From contig NZ_MSIG01000004.1 in the NCBI RefSeq assembly GCF_001927285.1, positions 310,001 through 374,000 of the forward strand: a DNA stretch of 64,000 nt, read 5' to 3'. A model generated the notes under the pieces. The model was not told where the DNA came from, did not search any database, and saw only the letters and a program-made list of their open reading frames with translations. The stretch comes from Mongoliimonas terrestris (GTDB lineage Bacteria; Pseudomonadota; Alphaproteobacteria; Rhizobiales; Pleomorphomonadaceae). Below, piece by piece: positions 1-10,769 of the stretch. A program made the position numbers and the translations under genes. Position 1 is the stretch's first letter. The number at the start of each line of letters is the position of its first letter.

Positions 1-285
1 GACGATCCGGCCTCGGGTGCGAGAGCCAAGCTCACCGCCGAGATCGAACGGGCCATCGCGGAGGACCGGGCGGAGGCGATCGTGCTCGGCTGCGCCGGCA
101 TGGCGGATCTTGCCCGCGACCTCACGCGCCACTACGGCCTGCCGGTGGTGGACGGGGTGGCGGCCGCCGTGAAGCAGGCGGAGGCGCTCATCGGCCTCGG
201 CCTCACCACATCGAAGACCGGCACCTATGCGCCGCCGCCGCCAAAGGTCTATCAAGGGCTGCTCGCCGGCTTCGCGCCGGGCTGA
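1..285 (+). CDS. Asp/Glu/hydantoin racemase family protein, 3' end only
   Basis: The gene enters from the left edge, so only the last 94 residues are visible. The fragment contains LGCAGMADLA, which carries the second catalytic cysteine of the Asp/Glu racemase superfamily, followed by GLPVVDGVAAAVKQAEAL, the typical helix before the C terminus of hydantoin or allantoin racemase-like proteins. Such enzymes invert a carbon next to a carbonyl by a two-cysteine proton exchange in the cytoplasm. The substrate cannot be told from this piece. The GNAT gene follows after 14 bases on the same strand, so the two may be cotranscribed. Confidence 0.75.
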   Translation, partial: DDPASGARAKLTAEIERAIAEDRAEAIVLGCAGMADLARDLTRHYGLPVVDGVAAAVKQAEALIGLGLTTSKTGTYAPPPPKVYQGLLAGFAPG

Positions 286-299
286 ACCGGAGACCTGCC

Positions 300-1145
300 A
301 TGCCGGATGCCCTGATCCGCCCGCTAACGGCGGACGACCTGGACCAGGCGGTCGCGTGGGCGGCGGCGGAGGGGTGGAACCCCGGCCTTGCCGACGCGCC
401 GGTCTTCCGGGCCGCGGACCCGGACGGTTTCCTCGGAGTGTTCCTGCCGGACGACAGCCTCGCCGCCTCGATCTCGGTGGTGCGCTACGGCGACCGGTTC
501 GGCTTCCTCGGCTTCTACATCGTGCGGCCGGACCTTCGGGGCCGCGGCTACGGCTGGCGGCTCTGGCAGGCCGGCATGGCGCACCTCGGTGAGCGCACCG
601 TCGGCCTCGACGGGGTCGTCGCCCAGCAGGACGCCTACCGCCGCTCCGGCTTCGTCTTTGCCCACCGCAATGTGCGGTTCGGGGGGCCGCTGCCGGTCGC
701 CGGTCCGCGCCATCCGGCCGTGATGGCGCCGGAAGGCGCGCTCGTCGACGCGGTGGTGGCCTATGACGCGGCGCTCTTTCCTGGCCCGCGGGCGGAGTTC
801 GTGCGCAGTTGGGTGGCCGGCCCGTCGCGGCGGGCGCTCGCCTATGTGGAGGGTGGCGCGGTCAGGGGCTACGGGGTGATCCGCTCGTGCCGGGAGGGCG
901 CCAAGATCGGGCCGCTCTTCGCCGACACGCCCGCCATTGCGGCGGCGCTCGCCTCTGGTCTCGCCGGGGTCGCGGCCGGCGGGCCGGTCTTCCTGGATCC
1001 GCCGGAGCCGAACGCCGCGGCTCTGGCGCTCGCGGCGGGGCTCGGCCTTCAGCCGGTGTTCGAGACGGCGCGCATGTACAAGGGACCGCCGCCATCTCTC
1101 GACCTCTCCCGCATCTACGGCATCACCACGTTCGAGCTTGGCTGA
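300..1145 (+). CDS. GNAT family N-acetyltransferase (two-domain, YitH-like)
   Basis: This is a 281-residue protein. The N-terminal half is a GNAT fold: LIRPLTADD at the start, and the acetyl-CoA pyrophosphate loop in VRPDLRGRGYGWRLW around residues 76-90, matching the R/Q-x-x-G-x-G/A pattern. The C-terminal half (from about residue 140) ends in GLQPVFETARMYKG, typical of the second GNAT-like lobe of YitH-type proteins. It probably acetylates a small molecule or an amino group, but the acceptor is unknown. GGAG lies 8 bases before the ATG. It follows the racemase fragment closely and converges with the DUF1206 gene. Confidence 0.8.
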   Translation: MPDALIRPLTADDLDQAVAWAAAEGWNPGLADAPVFRAADPDGFLGVFLPDDSLAASISVVRYGDRFGFLGFYIVRPDLRGRGYGWRLWQAGMAHLGERTVGLDGVVAQQDAYRRSGFVFAHRNVRFGGPLPVAGPRHPAVMAPEGALVDAVVAYDAALFPGPRAEFVRSWVAGPSRRALAYVEGGAVRGYGVIRSCREGAKIGPLFADTPAIAAALASGLAGVAAGGPVFLDPPEPNAAALALAAGLGLQPVFETARMYKGPPPSLDLSRIYGITTFELG

Positions 1146-1162
1146 GGTTGAGAGATCTGCGG

Positions 1163-1999
1163 TCAGCCTATGCGGGCGGCATTCTTCAGGCGCGTGGCGC
1201 CGGGGATGTCCTGCGTATCCACGTCGATCCGCCGGTACGCCGCCTCGATGAAGCTGTAGACCGCGAAGGCGATCAGGCCGAGGCCGATCACGAGGAGGAT
1301 CCAGGTGCCGGCCGGCATGGTGCGCACGATGTCCAGCACCTCCTTCAGGGTGGGCGGCTGCTCGCCTGTGTCGCTCGCCGTCCAAGCCCGGATCGCCATC
1401 AGCCCGCCGATGATGAAGAAGACGACGCCGCGCGCGATAAGGCCTGCCCGGGCGATCGGCCGGATCCGGTCGCGCGTGTCCGCGTCGGCCTTCAGGTAGC
1501 GCTCGTAGGTGCAGCGGACCGCCTTCACCCCATGCGCGACGGCGACGCCGATGAAGACTGCGGCGAGCAGCCCGGCCACGACCCGGCCGCCGAGGAAGCC
1601 GACCGCCTGCCGCTGCAGGTCCGCCGCGGTTCCGCCGTCCCCACCGCCACCGCCGGCCAACGCCATGCCGAGTGCGGCGCCTGCGGCAGTGAGCGCCAGA
1701 CCGGTGTAGGTGACGGCGGTGACGAGGAAGCCCGCCCGGATGGCGAGGCCCTTCGCGCCGGTGCCGAAGTGATCCGGATCGGCGGTCGCCTGGATGAAGC
1801 GCCAGATGGCGTAGCCGATCAGGCCGAGCGCCAGCACGCCGATGAGGATGGTGCCGAACGGACCGCCGAACACGACCGAAAGCGCGTCGTCCGTGTCTTT
1901 GGTCGCGCCGCTGCCGATGGCGGCCAGCACGGCGAAATAGCCCACGATGGCGTAGACCACGCCCCGGGCCGCATAGCCCCCGCGCGCCAGCATTTCCAT
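1163..1999 (-). CDS. DUF1206 domain membrane protein
   Basis: A 278-residue integral membrane protein with about six hydrophobic helices arranged as three two-helix repeats. Each repeat opens with a related motif: ARGGYAARGVVYAIVGYFAV near the N terminus, then KGLAIRAGFLVTAVTYTGLA, then RAGLIARGVVFFIIGGLMA. This three-fold repeat is the signature of DUF1206. No enzymatic motif is seen and the family function is unknown. GGGAGGACGT directly before the ATG is a good ribosome-binding site. The gene stands alone and converges on the GNAT gene. Confidence 0.8.
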   Translation of the reverse strand: MEMLARGGYAARGVVYAIVGYFAVLAAIGSGATKDTDDALSVVFGGPFGTILIGVLALGLIGYAIWRFIQATADPDHFGTGAKGLAIRAGFLVTAVTYTGLALTAAGAALGMALAGGGGGDGGTAADLQRQAVGFLGGRVVAGLLAAVFIGVAVAHGVKAVRCTYERYLKADADTRDRIRPIARAGLIARGVVFFIIGGLMAIRAWTASDTGEQPPTLKEVLDIVRTMPAGTWILLVIGLGLIAFAVYSFIEAAYRRIDVDTQDIPGATRLKNAARIG

Positions 2000-2162
2000 G
2001 ACGTCCTCCCGCTCCCGTGCCGCCGCGGCGGCTTGGTGGGTGAACGGATCCGGGGAGGCGATGTTCCGGCGGGGGGTGTTGGCGGAGGGGCGACATCTCG
2101 GCTGGCTTGATTGTTCGCCGCTCGGAAACGTGGCCGATTGCCTTCACGCTCGCTCGCGAACC

Positions 2163-2262
2163 GTCACCCCGGCGAACGCCGGGGTCCAGCCGACGGTGAT
2201 ATCTCCCGCACCGGCGAGGATGACGCGCCGGACGGTTGGATCCCGGCGTTCGCCGGGATGAC
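2163..2262. repeat. REP-like inverted repeat pair (GTCA..CCCGGCG..CGCCGGG family)
   Basis: Two copies of a palindromic element face each other. Copy one is 2163-2189, with core CCCCGGCGAACGCCGGGGTC. Copy two is 2237-2262, with core ATCCCGGCGTTCGCCGGGAT. Each copy is itself a hairpin, and together they form a larger inverted repeat. This closely resembles extragenic palindromic elements widespread in alphaproteobacteria. It sits in the 403-base gene-free stretch between the DUF1206 start and the end of glpV, which otherwise holds only the glpV terminator. Confidence 0.75.
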
Positions 2263-2343
2263 AGTTGGTGGGTGGACGGTGGAGGTTGGGGGCTGCGCGG
2301 TCGTGGCGGAGGGGGCGGCTCGACCGCGCCGCGGAAATGCGAA

Positions 2344-2371
2344 ACGGCCGGCTTCTTTCGAAGCCGGCCGT
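2344..2371 (-). terminator. Rho-independent terminator of the glp operon
   Basis: Perfect 12-bp stem (ACGGCCGGCTTC with GAAGCCGGCCGT) around a 4-base loop, 31 bases beyond the glpV stop. On the minus strand it is followed by a short T-containing stretch (TTTCGCATTTCC), so the U tract is modest. Confidence 0.7.
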
Positions 2372-2402
2372 CCTCAGTCAAGGGTTCGAACGGACCGTCA
2401 GG

Positions 2403-4136
2403 TCAGTTGGACTTCGCGTCGGCCCAGCTCTTGACGAGCTCGTCGTAGTTGACGGTCATCGGCTGGGGCTTCTCGTTCTCCAGCTTGGGCTGCGGCGCCA
2501 GGGTGCCGTTCGCCTTGGCCTGCTCGACCCAGTACTCCAGGCTCTGCTCTTCGTTGAGCTTGGGGCCGATGTCGCCCTGGACGCCAGCGCGTTCCAGACG
2601 GGCGAGCACCTTCTCCTGCTCCTCGCAGAGGCTGTCCATGGCTTCCTGGGCGGACTTGGCGCCCGAGGACGCGTCACCGATCGCCTGCCACCACAGCTGC
2701 GCGAGCTTCGGGTAGTCCGGCACGTTGGTGCCGGTCGGCGACCACTGCACGCGGGCCGGCGAGCGGTAGAACTCCACGAGGCCGCCGAGCTTCGGCGCGC
2801 GCTCGGTGAAGCTCTCGTGGCGGATGGTCGACTCGCGGATGAAGGTGAGGCCGACGTGGCTCTTCTTCACGTCCACTGTCTTCGACGTCACGAACTGGGC
2901 GTAAAGCCAGGCGGCCTTGGCCCGATCGGCCGGGGTCGACTTCAGGAGCGTCCAGGAGCCGGCGTCCTGATAGCCGAGCTTCATGCCGTCCTGCCAGTAG
3001 GCGCCCTTCGGCGAGGGAGCCATGCGCCAGCGCGGCGTGCCGTCGTCGTTCATCACCGGCAGGCCTTCCTTGACCATGTCGGCGGTGAAGGCCGTGTACC
3101 AGAACATCTGCTGGGCCACCGCCCCCTGCGCCGGCACCGGGCCGGATTCGGAGAAGGTCATGCCCTGGGCTTCCGGCGGGGCATACTTGCCGAGCCAGTC
3201 CAGGTACTTGGTGATCGAGTAGACGGCCGCCGGGCCGTTGGTGTCGCCGCCGCGGGCGACGCACGAGCCGACCGGCTGGGACTTCTCGTTGACGCGGATG
3301 CCCCACTCGTCGACCGGCAGGCCGTTCGGCAGGCCCTTGTCGCCGTTGCCCGCCATGGAGAGCCAGGCGTCGGTGAAGCGCCAGCCGAGCGACGGGTCCT
3401 TCTTGCCATAGTCCATATGGCCGTAGACCTTCTTGCCGTCGATCTCGCGGCCGGTGAAGAACTCGGCGATGTCCTCGTAGGCCGACCAGTTCACCGGCAC
3501 GCCGAGGTCGTAGCCATACTTGGCCTTGAAGTCCGCCTTGTTCTTCTCGTCGTTGAACCAGTCATACCGGAACCAGTAGAGGTTCGCGAACTGCTGGTCG
3601 GGCAGCTGGTAGAGCTTGCCGTCCGGCGCGGTGGTGAAGGACTTGCCGACGAAGTCGTCGATGTCGAGGCCCGGATTGGTGACGTCGGCGCCTTCGCCCG
3701 CCATCCAGTCGGTCAGGTTGCGGGCCTGCTGGTAGCGCCAGTGGGTGCCGATCAGGTCCGAGTCGTTGATGTAGGCGTCGTAGACGTTCTCGCCCGACTG
3801 CATCTGCGTCTGCAGCTTCTCCACGACGTCGCCTTCGCCGATGAGATCATGGGTGATGTTGATCCCGGTGATCTCGGCGAAAGCCTTGGCGAGGGTCTTG
3901 GCCTCGTACTCGTGGGTGGTGATCGTCTCCGACACCACCTTGATGTCCATGCCCTTGAAGGGCTCGGCGGCCTTGATGAACCACTCCATCTCGGCCAGCT
4001 GCTCCTCCTTGGAGAGGGCGGAGGGCTGGAACTCGCTGTCGATCCACCGCTTGGCCGCTTCCACGTCCGCAAAGGCGGGGGACGCGAAAGACATGACGAC
4101 CGCGGCGGCTGCCGTGGTCATGAGAAAGTTGCGCAT
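2403..4136 (-). CDS. glpV: Glycerol-3-phosphate ABC transporter substrate-binding protein GlpV
   Basis: A 577-residue periplasmic solute-binding protein of the large extracellular binding protein type. The ATG at 4136 is chosen because it gives a clean signal peptide (MRNFLMTTAAAAVVMSFA, cut after SPAFA) and has GGGAGGACA just upstream. The open frame extends further but without such features. It captures the substrate and delivers it to the GlpP/GlpQ channel. The gene order glpD-S-T-P-Q-U-V matches the operon described in Rhizobium leguminosarum, where this system takes up glycerol, glycerol 3-phosphate and related polyols. It is the last gene before the terminator at 2344-2371. Confidence 0.88.
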   Translation of the reverse strand: MRNFLMTTAAAAVVMSFASPAFADVEAAKRWIDSEFQPSALSKEEQLAEMEWFIKAAEPFKGMDIKVVSETITTHEYEAKTLAKAFAEITGINITHDLIGEGDVVEKLQTQMQSGENVYDAYINDSDLIGTHWRYQQARNLTDWMAGEGADVTNPGLDIDDFVGKSFTTAPDGKLYQLPDQQFANLYWFRYDWFNDEKNKADFKAKYGYDLGVPVNWSAYEDIAEFFTGREIDGKKVYGHMDYGKKDPSLGWRFTDAWLSMAGNGDKGLPNGLPVDEWGIRVNEKSQPVGSCVARGGDTNGPAAVYSITKYLDWLGKYAPPEAQGMTFSESGPVPAQGAVAQQMFWYTAFTADMVKEGLPVMNDDGTPRWRMAPSPKGAYWQDGMKLGYQDAGSWTLLKSTPADRAKAAWLYAQFVTSKTVDVKKSHVGLTFIRESTIRHESFTERAPKLGGLVEFYRSPARVQWSPTGTNVPDYPKLAQLWWQAIGDASSGAKSAQEAMDSLCEEQEKVLARLERAGVQGDIGPKLNEEQSLEYWVEQAKANGTLAPQPKLENEKPQPMTVNYDELVKSWADAKSN

Positions 4137-4331
4137 GCACTGTCCTCCCAGTTGTGCCCGATTGATCTCGGGCCTTCCACACCGCGGGGCGCGTTCCGTT
4201 GAAGGATCCGGTCCCGCATGTCCCAAGCGCCGCGTCGTGACCGGCACCTCCCGCCGGACGGCCGCCGCGGCGGCCTGAAATGTCTGGCCGGATTGAAATC
4301 CGGCGAAAATCCTGCGATCGGCGGCCCCGGC

Positions 4332-4616
4332 TCAGACGAACCGGAACACCGCGACCGCGTAGACGACCGAGATCACCGTCGCCCACCAGAGCTCCATGTC
4401 GGTGAAGCCGAGCCAGGCGAGATGGATGAAGGCGGCGCCGAGCAGCGAGATGAACAGCCGGTCGCCGCGCGTTGTCTCGAAGCGCAGGACGCCCACCCGC
4501 GGGCTGCCGCCCGGCACCGCGTATTCCCACACGCCCATGCCGGCGATCATCGTGAAGATGGCGATGAAGAAGAGCGCGGTCGGCCAAGTCCAGGCCATCC
4601 AGGAGAGGTCCATCAT
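4332..4616 (-). CDS. glpU: DUF2160 small membrane protein GlpU
   Basis: A 94-residue protein with three hydrophobic segments (about residues 9-27, 56-72 and 76-92) and a polar loop GGSPRVGVLRFETTRGDRL. This matches the DUF2160 family, which is found almost only between the second permease and the binding protein of glp-type ABC operons. It may be an accessory membrane subunit; its exact role is not established. Two ATG codons in tandem start the gene (4616 and 4613) after CGGAG. The ORF reading further upstream runs into the repeat at 4680-4814 and is unlikely to be translated. Confidence 0.82.
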   Translation of the reverse strand: MMDLSWMAWTWPTALFFIAIFTMIAGMGVWEYAVPGGSPRVGVLRFETTRGDRLFISLLGAAFIHLAWLGFTDMELWWATVISVVYAVAVFRFV

Positions 4617-4679
4617 CGTGCTCCGGTTGGGTGGAGTGGGGTGGGGGCGGTGAGGTGTCGGTGGGCGCTGGCGGTTCCA

Positions 4680-4814
4680 CCCCTCACCCCAACCCTCTCC
4701 CTCAAGGGGAGAGGGGGCACCGCAAAGGTTCGGGTGCAATCGCGGACACCCGCGCTACGCTTGCCGCCAACCGACTCCCTCTCCCCTTGAGGGAGAGGGT
4801 TGGGGAGAGGGGTG
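4680..4814. repeat. Inverted repeat pair of the CCCTCACCCCAACCCTCTCCC type
   Basis: Two long copies of an intergenic repeat face each other: 4680-4717, reading CCCTCACCCCAACCCTCTCC and then CTCAAGGGGAGAGG, and 4774-4814, its near reverse complement (CTCCCCTTGAGGGAGAGGGT and so on). This purine/pyrimidine-biased element is common in intergenic regions of many proteobacteria. Here it lies inside the glp operon, in the 256 bases between glpQ and glpU, where in the transcript it would form a stable stem. Confidence 0.7.
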
Positions 4815-4872
4815 AACCTCCTCCCCAGAAGAAAAGCGAATCTCCGCCCTTCGGCGCAATCCCCGCCCGCCA

Positions 4873-5760
<888 letters not shown>

Positions 5761-5771
5761 GGAGGTGGCCC

Positions 5772-6641
<870 letters not shown>

Positions 6642-6644
6642 GGC

Positions 6645-7718
<1,074 letters not shown>

Positions 7719-7733
7719 GGCTTTTTCAGAACC

Positions 7734-8819
7734 TCACGCGGCCTGGAGGGCGCGCGGCGCGGCGGCAAGCCGGCCGGCGGCGTCGAACACGAACAGGCGG
7801 TCCGGGTCCACGTGCACGGTGATGCGGTCATCCACGTCGAAGTTGCGCACCCCGTGGGCGAGCGCCACCCAGCGGGCGTCGGCGACGTCCACATGGACGA
7901 AGCTCTCCGAGCCGGTGATCTCGGTCACCGCCACCCGGGCGGGCAGGCTGACCGCCGCCCCGCCCGGCGCGTCGAGGAAGAGGTGGTGCGGCCGGAAGCC
8001 GATGGTGTAGCGCCCGTCCGGCAGGCCGAGGTCGTCCGCCGGCACCGGGACGGTGAGCCCGTGCGCATGGCCGAACAGGGCGCCGCGCTTTTCCACCGCC
8101 AGGGTGTTCAGCGGCGGGTCGGAGAAGGTCTCGGCGGTGATGAGGTCCACCGGCCGGTTGAACACGTCGATGGTGCGGCCGAACTGGGTGACGCGGCCGA
8201 GCGACAGGGTTGCCGTGTTGCCGCCGAGGAGGAGGGCCTCGGTCGGTTCGGTAGTGGCGTAGACGAAGATCGCCCCGGTGGCGGCGAAGATCTTCGGCAG
8301 TTCGGCGCGCAATTCTTCGCGGAGCTTGTAGTCGAGGTTGGCGAGCGGCTCGTCGAGGAGCACGAGGCCGGCGCCCTTGACGATGGCGCGGGCGAGCGCG
8401 GTGCGCTGCTGCTGCCCGCCGGAAAGCTCCAGCGGCGTCTTCTTCAGGTGGTCGGTGAGCCGCAGGAGTTCGGCGGCCTTGCGCACCTCCCGGTCCACCG
8501 TCGCCTTGTCGGCGCCCTTCACCCGCATCGGGGAGGCGATGTTCTCGTAGACGCTGAGGGTCGGGTAGTTGATGAACTGCTGGTACACCATGGCGACGTT
8601 GCGCTTCTGCACCGGCACGCCCACCACCGACGCCCCGTCGATCCGGATGTCGCCGCGCGTCGGCCGGTCGAGCCCGGCAATCAGCCGCATGAGGCTCGTC
8701 TTGCCCGACAGCGTCGGGCCGAGCAGCACGTTGATCGACCCCTTCGACAGCGTCATGGAGACGCCCTCGATATGGGTGTCAGCGCCCACCACCTTGGTGA
8801 CGTCGACGAGTTCCAGCAT
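7734..8819 (-). CDS. glpS: Glycerol-3-phosphate ABC transporter ATP-binding protein GlpS
   Basis: A 361-residue ATPase starting MLELVDVTKVVGADTH at the ATG at 8819, with GGGGAGGACA directly upstream; the ORF extends 34 codons further without support. Walker A is GPTLSGKTSL, the Q-loop is VYQQFINYP, the signature is ELSGGQQQRTALARA, Walker B is LVLLDEPLANLD. Where most ABC ATPases have the switch histidine (YVTHD), this one reads FVYATTEPTEAL. The C-terminal half is an OB-type regulatory domain. It is the first transporter gene after glpD, with a GC-rich hairpin in the 146-base gap. Confidence 0.87.
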   Translation of the reverse strand: MLELVDVTKVVGADTHIEGVSMTLSKGSINVLLGPTLSGKTSLMRLIAGLDRPTRGDIRIDGASVVGVPVQKRNVAMVYQQFINYPTLSVYENIASPMRVKGADKATVDREVRKAAELLRLTDHLKKTPLELSGGQQQRTALARAIVKGAGLVLLDEPLANLDYKLREELRAELPKIFAATGAIFVYATTEPTEALLLGGNTATLSLGRVTQFGRTIDVFNRPVDLITAETFSDPPLNTLAVEKRGALFGHAHGLTVPVPADDLGLPDGRYTIGFRPHHLFLDAPGGAAVSLPARVAVTEITGSESFVHVDVADARWVALAHGVRNFDVDDRITVHVDPDRLFVFDAAGRLAAAPRALQAA

Positions 8820-8926
8820 TGTCCTCCCCTTGTCCGGACATCGGCCTCCTCCTCGAGGCGCGGGTCCGGTCTTGTTCTTCGATCCTCGGGGATCGTTGCC
8901 CCGAAGATACATGAACTGCATGCGTT

Positions 8927-8959
8927 GGGCGCGGGGATCCGGGATCCGGAGCCGCGCCC
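8927..8959 (-). promoter_or_regulatory. GC-rich hairpin between glpD and glpS
   Basis: An 8-bp stem (GGGCGCGG with CCGCGCCC) encloses two GGATCC boxes that can pair with each other. It begins 6 bases beyond the glpD stop. No U tract follows on the minus strand, so it is more likely a partial terminator or an RNA-stability element inside the operon than a full stop. Confidence 0.4.
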
Positions 8960-8965
8960 GGTTCT

Positions 8966-10480
8966 CTACTGGGCGGCGTGCGCCGCGTGACCCGTTGCCC
9001 GTCCGGACAGGTAGCTCTCCAGGGCCTCCAGCCCGCTTCGATCAAACCTCAGACCAAGCTTCGACCGCCGCCACAGGATATCGTCGGCCGACGTCGCGAA
9101 CTCGCGGTCGACCAGATAGCGCACCTCCGCCTCGCTCAACCCGGCGCCGAACGGGCGGCCGAGGTCGGCGTCGGTGCGGGCGGTGCCGAGGATGTCGCGG
9201 GCCTTCGTCCCGTAGGCGCGGGCGAGCCGCCGCACCACGGCGGGCGTCACGCCCGGATGGGATGCCTGGAGCGCGGCCACGAGCCCTTCGAACCCCTCCA
9301 CCGGAAAGTCGCCGCCCGGCAGCGGAACGGAGCCGGTCCAGGGCTTGCCCTTGGCACCCAGAATGCCCTCGATCTTCTCAAGGACGCTTTCGGCGAGCCG
9401 GCGATAGGTGGTGATCTTGCCGCCGAAGATGTTGACGAGCTTGGCCTCGCTCTCGCCCCCGTCGAGCTTCAGCACATAGTCGCGGGTCGCCTCCTGGGCC
9501 TTGGAGGCGCCGTCGTCATAGAGCGGGCGCACGCCCGAATAGGTCCAGACGATGTCCTCGCGGCGGATCTCCTTGACGAAATACTCGCTCGCGGCGGCGA
9601 GGAGATAGGCCGTCTCCTCCTCGGTGATGGCCACCTTGCCAGGATCGCCCGTGTAGTCCCGGTCGGTTGTGCCGATCAGGGTGAAGTCGGTCTCGTACGG
9701 GATGGCGAAGATGATGCGCCCGTCGGCGTTCTGGAAGATGTAGGCCCGGTCGTGGTCGAACACCTTGCGCACGACGATGTGCGAGCCCTGGACGAGGCGC
9801 ACGTTGCGGGTGTCGTTCCGGCCGGCCGCGGTGCGCAGCACGTCGTCCACCCACGGCCCGGCCGCGTTGACGACGAGGCGCGCCGTCACGGTGCGGATCC
9901 CCTCCGGGCTCTGGAGCGTCGCGCGCCAACCGTCCCCGGTGCGGGCGAGGCCGGTGACGCGGGTGCGGGTCAGCACGGTCGCGCCGCGGTCGGCAGCGTC
10001 GCGGGCGTTGAGGGCGACGAGGCGGCTGTCCTCTACCCAGCAGTCCGAATACTCGAACCCCCGGCGGAAGCCGCCCTTCAGCGGGGCGCCGGTGCGGTCG
10101 GTGGCGAGATTGAGGGTGCGCGTCGGCGGCAGCAGCTTGCGGCCGCCCAGGTGGTCGTAGAGGAAGAGGCCGGTGCGCAGAAGCCAGGCCGGGCGCAGGC
10201 CCTTGGCGTGCGGCAGCACGAAGCGGAGCGGCCAGATGATGTGCGGCGCCATGCGCCACAGCACCTCGCGCTCCTGCAGCGCCTCCCGCACGAGGCGGAA
10301 CTCATAGTGCTCCAGGTATCGCAGCCCGCCGTGGATGAGCTTGGTCGACCACGAGGACGTGCCGGACGCCAGATCGTCCTTCTCGGCCAGCATCACCGAA
10401 TAGCCCCGGCCCACCGCGTCGCGGGCGATGCCGCAGCCGTTGATGCCGCCACCGATGATGAGAACGTCCACGTCGGCCAT
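8966..10480 (-). CDS. glpD: Aerobic glycerol-3-phosphate dehydrogenase GlpD
   Basis: A 504-residue FAD-dependent, membrane-associated enzyme that oxidises glycerol 3-phosphate to dihydroxyacetone phosphate and passes electrons to quinone. The FAD-binding motif is at the N terminus (VDVLIIGGGINGCGIARDA). Family motifs follow: DLASGTSSWSTKLIHGG, LRYLEHYEFRLVREAL, and SGVRPLYDDG. The ATG at 10480 is preferred because AGGGGG lies 9 bases upstream and it gives the usual short N terminus; an ATG at 10510 in frame is possible. It heads the glp operon and supplies the catabolic step for the imported substrate. Confidence 0.92.
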   Translation of the reverse strand: MADVDVLIIGGGINGCGIARDAVGRGYSVMLAEKDDLASGTSSWSTKLIHGGLRYLEHYEFRLVREALQEREVLWRMAPHIIWPLRFVLPHAKGLRPAWLLRTGLFLYDHLGGRKLLPPTRTLNLATDRTGAPLKGGFRRGFEYSDCWVEDSRLVALNARDAADRGATVLTRTRVTGLARTGDGWRATLQSPEGIRTVTARLVVNAAGPWVDDVLRTAAGRNDTRNVRLVQGSHIVVRKVFDHDRAYIFQNADGRIIFAIPYETDFTLIGTTDRDYTGDPGKVAITEEETAYLLAAASEYFVKEIRREDIVWTYSGVRPLYDDGASKAQEATRDYVLKLDGGESEAKLVNIFGGKITTYRRLAESVLEKIEGILGAKGKPWTGSVPLPGGDFPVEGFEGLVAALQASHPGVTPAVVRRLARAYGTKARDILGTARTDADLGRPFGAGLSEAEVRYLVDREFATSADDILWRRSKLGLRFDRSGLEALESYLSGRATGHAAHAAQ

Positions 10481-10543
10481 CGCCGCCGGCCCCCTGTTGC
10501 AGTGCAGCATCTTGGTTTCTGTTGGCTGCTTGAGCGGGAGACT

Positions 10544-10595
10544 AAGCGAAACAAAACGAACGTCAAGCGAAACATAACTCGATTTAGGCGAAAGT
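10544..10595 (-). promoter_or_regulatory. Operator candidate upstream of glpD: three repeats at 21-bp spacing
   Basis: On the plus strand AAGCGAAACA occurs at 10544 and again at 10565, and the related AGGCGAAAGT at 10586, each exactly 21 bp apart, which is two helical turns. A further half-match (AACGAA) sits between the first two, at 10555. The array lies 64-115 bases upstream of the chosen glpD start. GlpR and other DeoR-family repressors often bind such phased repeats; no glpR gene is in the window, so the binding protein is inferred. Confidence 0.5.
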
Positions 10596-10680
10596 CGCGT
10601 CGTCCACAGGTGGTTCTGATGGGCAGCTGAGGCTAAGCGTCTGAACCGAAAGGAAAGCCGGATCGGTCACGAACGCATGC

Positions 10681-10704
10681 GGCCCGCGGCGGGGGCCGCG
10701 GGCC
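10681..10704. repeat. Perfect hairpin GGCCCGCGGC / GCCGCGGGCC
   Basis: A perfect 10-bp inverted repeat with a GGGG loop in the gap between the end of the OpgC-like gene and the glpD promoter region. There is no U tract on either side, so termination is only a possibility. Confidence 0.4.
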
Positions 10705-10733
10705 TGGACGTCATCATCTCCGAGATGAGGTGA

Positions 10734-10762
10734 GGCGCCCGGCCAAGGATGGCCGGGGCGCC
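10734..10762 (-). terminator. Probable terminator of the OpgC-like gene
   Basis: A 12-bp stem with one bulged base (GGCGCCCGGCCA against TGGCCGGGGCGCC) begins 8 bases beyond the stop codon at 10770. The stem is strong but no run of T follows on the minus strand, so confidence is moderate. Confidence 0.45.
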
Positions 10763-10769
10763 GGGTCCG

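Noticed and set aside
2265..4202. A 645-codon plus-strand ORF opposite glpV
   Set aside because: Antisense to a solute-binding protein with a clear signal peptide. The translation is a Leu/Val/Arg/His-rich shadow.
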